From: Jeotgalicoccus sp036782755
GTDB taxonomy: Bacteria; Bacillota; Bacilli; Staphylococcales; Salinicoccaceae
Reading direction: 5' to 3'
Length of the DNA stretch: 5,762 bases
Assembly: GCA_036782755.1 (NCBI GenBank)
Contig: DAIPYL010000076.1
Span: 1 to 5,762 of the forward strand
In this document: positions 1 to 5,759 of the stretch, piece after piece
Layout of the letters: every line of letters starts with the position of its first letter
Position numbering within the stretch: position 1 is the first letter of the stretch
Position numbers and translations under genes: made by a program
Notes under the pieces: generated by a model
The model's database searches: none
Seen by the model: only the letters and a program-made list of their open reading frames with translations
Told to the model about the DNA's origin: nothing

Positions 1-149
1 AAATCTTCCATTAAAGTCGGACCGCGTTCACCAGCTTTTAAAGAAAATTCATCTTCACTTACAGGCAAGCCCTGATTCGTCGTAAGCGGTGCTTTCTTCG
101 TATTATCAATAGTATCTCGCTGATTCAGTTCGTCTTTCTTTTTAGACAT
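1..149 (-). CDS. Catalase, KatE-like, N-terminal 49 codons (partial, runs off the left edge)
   Basis: Catalase breaks down hydrogen peroxide to water and oxygen with a haem cofactor in the cytoplasm. Only the first 49 codons lie here, read leftward from the ATG at 149. They contain the conserved entry block of the family: an LTTNQGLPVSEDE stretch (about residues 22-34), then SLKAGERGPTLMED (about 36-49), the segment that precedes the first haem-domain strand. The polar, lysine- and aspartate-rich N-terminal extension and the wording of this block resemble Bacillus KatE (large, general-stress catalase) more than staphylococcal KatA. That subclass call is from memory. The start is supported by a strong AGGAGGGG Shine-Dalgarno at 165-158, 8 bases upstream. 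The haem ligands, active-site His and Asn, and C-terminal domain lie outside the window. A SigB-like promoter lies just upstream. Catalase is near certain, the large-subunit type less so. Confidence 0.88.
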   Translation of the reverse strand, partial: MSKKKDELNQRDTIDNTKKAPLTTNQGLPVSEDEFSLKAGERGPTLMED

Positions 150-186
150 TTAAAAATCCCCTCCTGAAATTTAATACACCTTTTTA

Positions 187-211
187 ATACCCTTCCTGTA
201 TTTAATTAACC
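187..211 (-). promoter_or_regulatory. SigB-type promoter for the catalase gene
   Basis: Read on the minus strand, GGTTAA (211-206) is followed after 13 bases by GGGTAT (192-187). The known SigB consensus in Bacillales is GTTTAA, 12-15 bases, GGGTAT, so the -10 is perfect and the -35 matches 5 of 6. Transcription would start near 180 and give a leader of about 30 bases carrying the Shine-Dalgarno at 165-158. SigB control of a KatE-type catalase is known in Bacillus subtilis. Its use here is inferred. Confidence 0.6.
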
Positions 212-216
212 AAATT

Positions 217-246
217 TTGAAATTATATGTGATAGTATTGTAATAT
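217..246 (+). promoter_or_regulatory. SigA-type promoter for the YfcC-family pseudogene
   Basis: TTGAAA (217-222), an 18-base spacer and TAATAT (241-246) form a reasonable vegetative promoter reading right. It would start near 253, about 40 bases before the ATG at 293. It is the best plus-strand match in the divergent spacer. It looks intact although the gene behind it is broken. Confidence 0.45.
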
Positions 247-250
247 CTTT

Positions 251-272
251 TTCTAATTTTAGAATATTCTAA
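251..272. promoter_or_regulatory. Three-half-site inverted-repeat operator candidate
   Basis: Three six-base half-sites alternate in orientation at exact 8-base steps: TTCTAA (251-256), TTAGAA (259-264) and TTCTAA (267-272), separated by TT and TA. The last two form a perfect 14-bp palindrome (259-272). The element lies just after the predicted -10 of the rightward promoter, where a repressor would block initiation. It resembles a PerR box in outline (TTATAAT-type arms), but lacks the single-base centre of the 7-1-7 PerR site. The regulator is therefore not assigned. Confidence 0.45.
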
Positions 273-292
273 TAAGCAAGGGGTGTGGATTT

Positions 293-968
293 ATGAATAA
301 AGAAAAAGAAATGGAAATTCCCCGATACTTATGTCATCGTTTTTGCGGTGCTGCTGGCAGTGGCTGCTACATACATAGTTCCGGCAGGTTCTTTTGACAG
401 GGAAGAGTCGGACGGGGTGACAACAGTAGTTGCAGGTACGTAAGAAAGTGCGGAATCTTCCCCCGCAGGGTTTATGGATATTTTGCTGATATTTTTAGAA
501 GGGTATAAAAACCTTGTTTACGGAGCGTTGATTATCGGTTTGGCAAGAGCAGTACTTGTAATTATGGAAAACGGACAGATACTTGATAAGCTTGTTAATG
601 CGCTGTCACAGCCGTTATCTGCATTACCGCCTGTGGCGACAGTAATAGGAATGTTTGTAATGAACTCAGTATTCAACTTTTTTGTCCCTTCAGGCAGTGG
701 TCAGGCAGCAATCATGATGCCGATTCAGACACCGCTTGCGGATATGATTGGTATTTTTAGACAGGTCAGTGTGCTGGCATTCCAGTTTGGAGACGGATTC
801 TCCAATGTACTGTATCCGACATCAGGACCGTTAATGGCAAGCCTTGCAGTGGCAGGGGTGTCATGGATTAAATGGGCGAAATGGTTTATGCCGCTGTTCT
901 TAATATGGTCAGCGATAGCATGCATACTGTTAACAATCGCAGTACTTATTAATCTGGGACCTTTTTAG
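293..968 (+). pseudogene. Decayed YfcC-family membrane carrier (frameshift, stop codon, internal deletion)
   Basis: The remains match the YfcC family of multi-spanning membrane carriers, often annotated as C4-dicarboxylate or basic amino-acid antiporters with unproven substrate. The ATG at 293 has an AAGGGG Shine-Dalgarno (278-283) but is out of frame with the rest. After a few Lys/Glu codons the family sequence (WKFPDTYVIVFAV, then VPAGSFD) continues in the frame of 300, so one base was gained in the A-rich run around 299-311. In that frame a TAA at 441-443 interrupts an otherwise coding stretch, consistent with a mutated Tyr codon. From 474 the frame is open for 164 codons and holds the family's C-terminal signatures: NFFVPSGSGQAA, FQFGDGFSN and YPTSG. 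About 220 codons remain, against roughly 460-510 in intact members. The central helices are missing, with the join near 480-500. No active transporter should be made. Confidence 0.85.
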
Positions 969-971
969 GGG

Positions 972-1001
972 TTAGTATCTGAGACGGTAAATCGTTATAA
1001 T
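972..1001 (+). promoter_or_regulatory. SigA-type promoter for the SRPBCC gene
   Basis: A perfect TATAAT -10 at 996-1001 is preceded after 18 bases by a poor -35, TTAGTA (972-977). The start would fall near 1008, about 26 bases before the ATG. No terminator separates the pseudogene from this gene, so read-through from the left is also possible. Confidence 0.5.
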
Positions 1002-1033
1002 GACAATATCAACATGAAAGCGAGTGATTACAT

Positions 1034-1474
1034 ATGGAAATATACAGCTATCAGAACGATAAGCTCGAAGCTTCGCCGGAAGATATCTTTGCGGTCATCA
1101 ATGATGATGAACAGCTTAAAAACATCTTCAGTATTCTTAAAGGTATAGAATATAATACTAAAGGGAAGCGCTCAAAAGGGACAAAATTCAGAATAACGCT
1201 GGGCGTTAGAAATAAGACATACCGTTTTAGAAATGAGATTACAGAATACGTTGATAACAAGCGTATAGTGATGAAAACCATGCTTAAACAGGGCGTTATA
1301 ACAACGTTATTTAATGTCGAGCCCGCAGGTGATTATTCAGAACTCACTGTGAAGTCATCTATAGAAAGCGGAATGGGTGTCAGAGTGTTTGCAATGACAG
1401 TAAAACCTGTCGTTAAATCGGTGATGAACAAAGAAATGAAAAAACTTGAAGAAGCAGTTACTGCTGAAAATTAA
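1034..1474 (+). CDS. SRPBCC-fold (START/polyketide-cyclase-like) protein of unknown ligand
   Basis: A 146-residue soluble protein with the layout of the SRPBCC superfamily, whose members bind hydrophobic ligands in a deep cavity. The N-terminal strand plus short helices are in SYQNDKLEASPEDIFAVINDDEQL split over residues 5-28, with the family-typical 'ASPEDIFAVI' block at about 13-22. Curved-sheet strands follow around residues 49-110 (GTKFRITLGV, RFRNEITEYV, RIVMKTML, SELTVKSSIES). A long C-terminal helix, residues about 123-143, would close the cavity. There is no signal peptide or membrane segment. The length is normal for a single-domain member. The start is supported by a Shine-Dalgarno-like AAGCGAGTGAT ending 6 bases before the ATG. 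It stands alone, with its own promoter and terminator, so context gives no substrate. The fold call is good. The function is unknown. Confidence 0.75.
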   Translation: MEIYSYQNDKLEASPEDIFAVINDDEQLKNIFSILKGIEYNTKGKRSKGTKFRITLGVRNKTYRFRNEITEYVDNKRIVMKTMLKQGVITTLFNVEPAGDYSELTVKSSIESGMGVRVFAMTVKPVVKSVMNKEMKKLEEAVTAEN

Positions 1475-1493
1475 ATTTAAGATATGACAATCC

Positions 1494-1531
1494 AAAAAGC
1501 TTTCTGTTCAAATAAGGCGGAAAGCTTTTTT
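1494..1531 (+). terminator. Rho-independent terminator after the SRPBCC gene
   Basis: AAAAAGCTTTC (1494-1504) pairs perfectly with GAAAGCTTTTT (1520-1530). The stem can extend inward by four pairs, three of them G-U, to leave a 7-base loop, and a T run (1526-1531) ends it. It lies 20 bases after the stop codon. The A-rich left arm means it could also stop leftward transcription, although no leftward gene ends here. Confidence 0.8.
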
Positions 1532-1546
1532 AATATGAATATTTTA

Positions 1547-1575
1547 CTGTAATTAAGGAATATACAAAGTACAAT
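1547..1575 (+). promoter_or_regulatory. Weak promoter candidate for the pseudouridine synthase unit
   Basis: TACAAT (1570-1575) is a good -10. The base spacing of 17 gives a poor -35, CTGTAA (1547-1552). A promoter is expected somewhere between the terminator at 1531 and the ATG at 1636, and this is the best match seen. The predicted leader is about 55 bases. Confidence 0.3.
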
Positions 1576-1635
1576 AGAGTAATCGCTTAGTACCGTGAAC
1601 GAGCAGGAAATAAGAAAAAGTAGAGGGATTTCAGA

Positions 1636-2535
1636 ATGAAGAAGAAACCAAAAGCTAAACAAAATGCACCGCGTCATGAAGAATGGACTGTGAGAGAACA
1701 TACAGAAGTACTCGAGTTTTTATTCAAAGTCATGCCGTCAAAAAGCCGTAATGCTGTTAAAGGTATTTTAAAACGCGGCCAGATTGTAGTTAACGACAAA
1801 CCAACAACTCAGTTTGATGACAAATTGAAACCGGGAGATCATGTTCAAATACGTGCACGTGTGGCTTCGGCTTCCATAAAATTAAAAGGTGTGACAATAC
1901 TTCACGAAGATGATGATGTCATTGTGATTGATAAAGAAAGCGGACTGCTTTCAATGGGCTCGAAGCAGGAGCGGCAGATGACGGCTTACAAACAGCTGAT
2001 GGACTACGTCCAGAGTATTCATCCGAAAAACCGTGTGTTTATCGTCCACCGTCTGGATCGTGATACTTCGGGCGTAATGATTTTTGCGCGCAGTAAAATT
2101 GTTCAGCAGAAGCTGCAGAAGGCCTGGACGGAAGCCGTGCAGGAACGTTCATATGTTGCACTGGTTGAAGGTGTTGTTCAAAAAGGCGGCACGATTACAT
2201 CATGGCTGACAGAGGACAAGACATTCATGATGCATTCAAGTCCAAAACCGAATAACGGACAGAAGGCAATTACACACTACAAAGTGCTGAAATCGAACCG
2301 CAGATTCTCGTTATTAAAAGTTAATCTGGAAACCGGCCGTAAAAACCAGATACGTGTGCATATGCAGGAACTTGGTCATCCAATCGTCGGAGATAAGAAA
2401 TACGGTTCAGAAATTAATGCGATTAACAGACTTGGACTGCACGCAAACGCAATTAAATTTAAACATCCGGCAAGCGGTAAAGTGATGCGTTTTGAATCTG
2501 AAACACCGGCATCATTTACGCGGGGATTTAAGTAA
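1636..2535 (+). CDS. RluA-family RNA pseudouridine synthase
   Basis: It converts specific uridines in rRNA or tRNA to pseudouridine in the cytoplasm. The 299-residue protein has a basic N-terminus and an S4-like RNA-binding domain at about residues 24-75 (VLEFLFKVMPS, ILKRGQIVVND, LKPGDHV). The catalytic domain follows from about 85. The family signature HRLDRDTSG lies at 138-146, so D141 is the expected nucleophilic aspartate. GRKNQIRVHM at 234-243 and the GDKKYG (252-257) and RLGLHA (265-270) blocks are also present. Length and motif order are normal and all key residues seem intact. A GAGGG Shine-Dalgarno (1623-1627) supports the ATG. The target uridine cannot be read from the sequence. 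RluD/YlyB- and YhcT-type paralogues are alternatives, so no symbol is given. The next gene starts 15 bases after its stop and is probably co-transcribed. Confidence 0.92.
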   Translation: MKKKPKAKQNAPRHEEWTVREHTEVLEFLFKVMPSKSRNAVKGILKRGQIVVNDKPTTQFDDKLKPGDHVQIRARVASASIKLKGVTILHEDDDVIVIDKESGLLSMGSKQERQMTAYKQLMDYVQSIHPKNRVFIVHRLDRDTSGVMIFARSKIVQQKLQKAWTEAVQERSYVALVEGVVQKGGTITSWLTEDKTFMMHSSPKPNNGQKAITHYKVLKSNRRFSLLKVNLETGRKNQIRVHMQELGHPIVGDKKYGSEINAINRLGLHANAIKFKHPASGKVMRFESETPASFTRGFK

Positions 2536-2550
2536 GAAACGGGGTTCCGC

Positions 2551-3015
2551 ATGCAAATTTTCAGAGTACATGAAAATCATCAAGTAAGTGCACAATTTCT
2601 CGATAACCGGCGTCTATCAAAACAGGTGCTGGAAATGTATCAGATTATCAGAGTCTGTCTGGGTGCGATGGATATAATCGAGACGAATACCCGCTATCTC
2701 TCTCATCCGATTGTAAAATCAATTTATAATGAAGGACATCCTTATTTAATTGATGCATATGAGTTTCTGCAAATACTGGATAGAGAGCATCAGCGCCGCG
2801 GAGGAAATCGGTCTGCTGAATTCAAAGGAGACCTGGATGCGCTTGGGAAACTGATTGACGTACATGCAGTACGTTTTAATTCTAATAAAATTCCGCCGTA
2901 TTTTGTTTACGGTGACGAGAAAATTTACGGTGAAACAGTATACGAAAGTTATGAAAAGTTGTTATTTGAGAAATGGCAGGCGGATAAAATTCCCCCGCGC
3001 TGCAATATAAAATGA
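2551..3015 (+). CDS. Small protein resembling pyrimidine-dimer DNA glycosylase / endonuclease V (Pyr_excise family)
   Basis: A 154-residue soluble protein that I assign to the T4 endonuclease V-like family, whose known member removes UV-induced pyrimidine dimers and nicks the DNA. The evidence is a run of blocks in the same order as T4 DenV: a helix with YQIIRVCLGAM (30-40), then HPIVK (52-56). Next is GHPYLIDAYEFLQILDRE with a trailing RG (62-84), like DenV's GH...YDKLEFL...E...RG. Last is a C-terminal YFVYGDEKIYG (117-127), like DenV's WYKYYGKAIY. The match is from memory, not a search. DenV acts through its N-terminal Thr2 and Glu23. Here residue 2 is Gln and the aligned Glu position appears to be Ile, with E28 nearby, so activity is unproven. 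The Shine-Dalgarno (GGGG, 2541-2544) is weak, and the 15-base gap suggests coupling to the upstream gene. Confidence 0.6.
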   Translation: MQIFRVHENHQVSAQFLDNRRLSKQVLEMYQIIRVCLGAMDIIETNTRYLSHPIVKSIYNEGHPYLIDAYEFLQILDREHQRRGGNRSAEFKGDLDALGKLIDVHAVRFNSNKIPPYFVYGDEKIYGETVYESYEKLLFEKWQADKIPPRCNIK

Positions 3016-3055
3016 AATCAGGTGCAGAATATAAAAAGTCTGTGCCTGATTTTTT
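3015..3055 (+). terminator. Rho-independent terminator starting at the stop codon
   Basis: A 14-bp stem, 3015-3028 with 3039-3052 (AAATCAGGTGCAGA / TCTGTGCCTGATTT, two G-U pairs), has a 10-base loop and ends in a T run to 3055. Its first base is the last base of the upstream TGA. It closes the pseudouridine synthase/glycosylase unit. Confidence 0.85.
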
Positions 3056-3065
3056 AAATTGGAAA

Positions 3066-3094
3066 TTAATATTATCTTTGAACAAGTTTATACT
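3066..3094 (+). promoter_or_regulatory. Distal promoter candidate, far upstream of the BCCT gene
   Basis: TTAATA (3066-3071), 17 bases, TATACT (3089-3094): four and five of six matches to the vegetative consensus. It sits directly after the terminator at 3055. If used, it would give a leader of about 360 bases before the transporter, or a separate short transcript. Confidence 0.35.
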
Positions 3095-3369
3095 ATGAAA
3101 ACAGGGAGTTATTTTTTAAATATACAGTAAAGGGAGATGTAAAACGTATTCATCCTTAAGAACCATTTAAATTTAAGGTTATCCATGTTAGCATTATTAG
3201 TTGTTTAGAGCATATTTAACTATGCATCCCTTTGTCGTGCGATTCTATTCGCAATGCACTATTGTCCTGAAACATTATTCAGGCATTATTAAACGTCACC
3301 TTTTTTACATTTCTTTTTTCTGGAGTGCACATGCACTTTCCATCTTTTTTTCACACAAAAAAGTAAAGC

Positions 3370-3399
3370 GTTACAGAATTACTGATTATCTCATATAGA
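3370..3399 (+). promoter_or_regulatory. Proximal promoter candidate for the BCCT gene
   Basis: GTTACA (3370-3375), 18 bases, TATAGA (3394-3399), each 4 of 6 to consensus. The start would lie near 3406, about 54 bases before the ATG. It is the best match close to the gene, but it is weak. Osmotically induced transporter promoters are often non-ideal. Confidence 0.35.
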
Positions 3400-3434
3400 G
3401 ACATCTTTTTTTGGTATGTCTTTATATGGGACAT
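3395..3434 (+). promoter_or_regulatory. Inverted repeat / hairpin with three GACAT units at the BCCT start region
   Basis: ATAGAGACAT (3395-3404) pairs with ATGTCTTTAT (3416-3425) over 10 bp with one G-U pair and an 11-base, T-rich loop. A third copy of the core, GGGACATC, follows at about 3428-3435. The left arm overlaps the predicted -10. It could be a repressor operator or an RNA hairpin in the leader. No T run follows the right arm, so it is not a terminator. Confidence 0.4.
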
Positions 3435-3459
3435 CACAATTTAATAAGGAGGATATTTC

Positions 3460-5106
3460 ATGAGAAACAGAAAATCAACAGTAACCCCTGTATTCTATAT
3501 TTCACTTGCTGTCGCATTTGTATTTATTTTATGGGGCGCGTTTTTCCCGGCGAATCTGGAAACTATTTTAGGTTATATTAACAATTTTATTTCTAATGAA
3601 CTCGGCTGGGTATACATGCTCGCAATGACGGGCTTTGTAATTTTTGCACTTTATCTTGTTATCAGTCCTTACGGTAAGATTCGTTTAGGTAAACAGGATG
3701 AAAAACCGCAGTACAGCTATTTCACATGGTTCTCGTTCCTGTTCACAGCAGGTATGGGTGTCGGACTTGTATTTTACGGTGTAAATGAACCGCTGACACA
3801 TTTCCACAACCCGCCGATTACAGAAGGCGGCACGGCACTTGCTCAGCAGGAAGCACTACAATATACATTATTTCACTGGGGACTTCACCCATGGGCAGTA
3901 TATGCAGTAGTTGGACTGGCACTGGCATATTTCAACTTCAGACACAACGCACCGCTGCTAATGAGTTCAGCACTATCACCATTAATCGGTGAAAGATCAA
4001 AAGGCTGGATGGGTACAACAGTTGACGTTATAGCAGTATTCGGTACAATTTTTGGTATTGCAACGTCGCTGGGTCTCGGTGCCACACAGATTACAGCAGG
4101 ACTCAGCTACAGCTTTGACGCGATAGAAAATAATCTGCTGACACAGATGATAGTAGTTATTATTATAACAATTGCATTTATCGCATCAGCAGCGACAGGG
4201 GTTAACAAAGGTATCCGTTACTTAAGTATGGGTAACGTTGTTATTGCGATTGCATTAATGATTTTCGTATTTGTATTTGGTTCTTCAGTATTAATGATTG
4301 AATCATTTATGACGAACACAGGTAACTACCTGCAAAACTTAGTGAGCATGACATTCAACATGAACTCATTTGTTGGTGACAGAGGATTCCTCGACAGCTG
4401 GACATTATTCTACTGGGCTTGGTGGATTGGCTGGGCTGCATTCGTCGGAAGCTTTATCGCACGTGTTTCACGAGGCAGAACAATCCGTGAATTCATCATT
4501 GGTGTAATGGGTGTTCCGGTACTCTTCAGTGCACTATGGTTCGCAATTTTCGGTGTTGCAGGTATTGAAACAGATAACATTCTTGGCGGCGGACTTTACA
4601 GTCTGATAGAGACGCAGGGTAACGAAGTAGCACTATTCGCATTCCTTGAAAATTATCCGGCGGCACCGCTCATTATGGGTATTGCGATATTGCTGATCGC
4701 ATCATTCTTCGTAACATCAGCAGACAGCGGTACGTTCGTTCTCAGTATGCTGACAACTGGCGGTTCATTGAACCCGCCGCTTAAAGTTAAATTAATCTGG
4801 GGCGGTATCTTAGCTGCTACAGCAATGGTACTACTTGCCTCAGGTGGTTTGAATGCTCTCCAGATGGCGATGTTAATTGCGGCATTCCCATTCACGTTTA
4901 TCGTGATTATGCTGGCAATATCACTATACAAAGCATTGCGCAGTGAGCATGGCATTATCCAGCTGGAGAAACAGCAGCTGATTTTTGAATCAAGTTACAG
5001 AGAAGATACACAAAAAGAACTGGAAGAAAAACGCGAAGCGTTTGAAGAAACACTTCCGGATGAACAGCCGCCTGAAATTGAAACAGAAGGCAGAGAAGAT
5101 AAATAG
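3460..5106 (+). CDS. BCCT-family osmolyte transporter (glycine betaine/choline type, OpuD/BetL/BetT-like)
   Basis: A membrane symporter that imports trimethylammonium osmolytes such as glycine betaine or choline, protecting against high salt. The 548-residue protein has about 12 hydrophobic helices from residue 11 to 490. The Gly-rich TM3 segment GMGVG (98-102) matches the G-x-G-x-G of BetP. The aromatic-box residues are all there: W140, W145 and Y148 in FHWGLHPWAVY (138-148), and F317, W321, W322 and W325 in TLFYWAWWIGW (315-325), followed by RVSRGRTIREF (335-345). Spacing equals that of BetP (W189/W194/Y197 and F369/W373/W374/W377). A charged, mostly acidic C-terminal tail of about 58 residues may sense osmotic stress. 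The ATG has AAGGAGG (3446-3452) upstream. Betaine versus choline cannot be decided. No betaine-synthesis genes are adjacent. A strong terminator follows, so it is probably monocistronic. Confidence 0.93.
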   Translation: MRNRKSTVTPVFYISLAVAFVFILWGAFFPANLETILGYINNFISNELGWVYMLAMTGFVIFALYLVISPYGKIRLGKQDEKPQYSYFTWFSFLFTAGMGVGLVFYGVNEPLTHFHNPPITEGGTALAQQEALQYTLFHWGLHPWAVYAVVGLALAYFNFRHNAPLLMSSALSPLIGERSKGWMGTTVDVIAVFGTIFGIATSLGLGATQITAGLSYSFDAIENNLLTQMIVVIIITIAFIASAATGVNKGIRYLSMGNVVIAIALMIFVFVFGSSVLMIESFMTNTGNYLQNLVSMTFNMNSFVGDRGFLDSWTLFYWAWWIGWAAFVGSFIARVSRGRTIREFIIGVMGVPVLFSALWFAIFGVAGIETDNILGGGLYSLIETQGNEVALFAFLENYPAAPLIMGIAILLIASFFVTSADSGTFVLSMLTTGGSLNPPLKVKLIWGGILAATAMVLLASGGLNALQMAMLIAAFPFTFIVIMLAISLYKALRSEHGIIQLEKQQLIFESSYREDTQKELEEKREAFEETLPDEQPPEIETEGREDK

Positions 5107-5113
5107 CATGATT

Positions 5114-5151
5114 AAAAAACGGATGCCGGACTTACCGGCATCCGTTTTTTT
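5114..5151 (+). terminator. Strong Rho-independent terminator after the BCCT gene
   Basis: A perfect 16-bp stem, AAAAAACGGATGCCGG (5114-5129) with its complement (5135-5150), a 5-base loop (ACTTA) and a T run to 5151. It begins 8 bases after the stop codon. The A run on the left arm makes it potentially bidirectional. Confidence 0.95.
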
Positions 5152-5214
5152 AATGATTACATTCCGGTGAAAACGGGCAAATATATGTATATGAATTTTT
5201 AGGAGGACATTGTT

Positions 5215-5727
5215 TTGAGAAAAGCAGCAGAAATTGAAATCACACCTCTGAAGCATTCCGATGACGGCATGATACCGAACCATCCATTTTATCCATTGCT
5301 GCATTATAAAAACGTGATAAACGAAAATGACGATACAGAAAAAATATTAAGTAATAACAACTGGCTCGGTATATGGAAGGGTGGTGTCGCGCCTTATCAT
5401 CACTACCACAGCATAACGCACGAGGTGATCGTTGTAGACAGCGGTACAGCAACGCTGCATCTCGGCGGCGAGGAAGGTACAAAAGTTAAAGTCGAAGCAG
5501 GAGATGTTGCCGTTATACCTGCAGGATTCGGTCATAAAAATATTGAGAGCAGTCAGGATTTTGCAGTCTGCGGCGCATACCCTGATGGAAAAGAATATGA
5601 TTTTTGCTACGGTAAAAAAGAAGAACGCGAAGAAAAACTGGAGAATATAAGAAATGTGCCCATACCTGAAAATGATCCGGTATTTGGTGCCGGCGGGCCT
5701 TTATTTGAATACTGGAAAGACGAATAG
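5215..5727 (+). CDS. Cupin-domain protein, YjlB-like
   Basis: A small cytoplasmic protein of 170 residues with one cupin barrel. Its reaction is unknown. Cupin motif 1, G(x)5HxH(x)4E(x)6G, is exact from G57 to G77 (H63, H65 and E70 as metal ligands). Motif 2, G(x)5PxG(x)2H, runs from G96 to H107, giving the fourth ligand. This predicts a bound metal ion. The segments around the motifs (HEVIVVDSGTA, AGDVAVIPAGFGHK, GAYPDG, and PENDPVFGAGGPL at 151-163) resemble B. subtilis YjlB from memory. The start is a TTG, chosen because a strong AGGAGG (5201-5206) sits 8 bases upstream. Any promoter must lie between the terminator at 5151 and about 5195. Only poor matches are visible there, for example GTGAAA (5167-5172) with TATGAA (5190-5195), which would leave the Shine-Dalgarno at the start site. 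Another gene begins 32 bases after its stop. Confidence 0.85.
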   Translation: MRKAAEIEITPLKHSDDGMIPNHPFYPLLHYKNVINENDDTEKILSNNNWLGIWKGGVAPYHHYHSITHEVIVVDSGTATLHLGGEEGTKVKVEAGDVAVIPAGFGHKNIESSQDFAVCGAYPDGKEYDFCYGKKEEREEKLENIRNVPIPENDPVFGAGGPLFEYWKDE

Positions 5728-5759
5728 ACTATCCGAAATATACAGAGGAGTGTAATAAT

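Larger units (their letters stand above)
3056..3459. other. 404-base intergenic region upstream of the BCCT transporter, no convincing gene
   Basis: AT-rich DNA with T and A runs. A 65-codon open frame from a TTG at 3201 has no Shine-Dalgarno and low-complexity content, so I do not call it. Small inverted repeats are visible: CCTTAA (3154-3159) with TTAAGG (3173-3178); CCTGAA (3266-3271) with TTCAGG (3278-3283), 6-base loop; and AGTGCA (3324-3329) with TGCACT (3332-3337), a 14-base near-palindrome. Two promoter candidates and a hairpin close to the gene are listed separately. It may be a long regulatory leader or carry a small RNA. Neither can be shown from sequence alone. Confidence 0.5.

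Noticed and set aside
222..227. TATAAT on the minus strand as the main catalase promoter
   Set aside because: No acceptable -35 occurs 16-18 bases upstream on that strand (AAAGAT-like only). The SigB-like pair is closer to the gene and fits better, although a second start here cannot be excluded.
259..272. Canonical PerR box for the catalase
   Set aside because: The 14-bp palindrome has no central base, whereas the PerR site is 7-1-7 with TTATAAT-type arms. No better match was found in the spacer.
474..968. Independent 164-residue membrane protein gene
   Set aside because: The frame continues upstream through family-like sequence to the TAA at 441, there is no Shine-Dalgarno at 474, and the content is only the C-terminal third of a YfcC carrier. 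It is the tail of a pseudogene.
3134..3142. ATG right after AGGGAG at 3131-3136 as the start of a leader peptide
   Set aside because: The ATG is followed at once by TAA and has no spacing from the Shine-Dalgarno-like run, so no peptide would be made.
3201..3398. 65-codon open frame starting with TTG in the intergenic region
   Set aside because: No Shine-Dalgarno, unusual start, low-complexity residues from T-rich DNA, overlaps the inverted repeats and the proximal promoter candidate, and resembles no family I know.
4653..4955. Minus-strand open frames inside the BCCT, cupin and other genes
   Set aside because: They lie opposite clear coding sequence, have no ribosome sites, and show the skewed composition expected of shadow frames.
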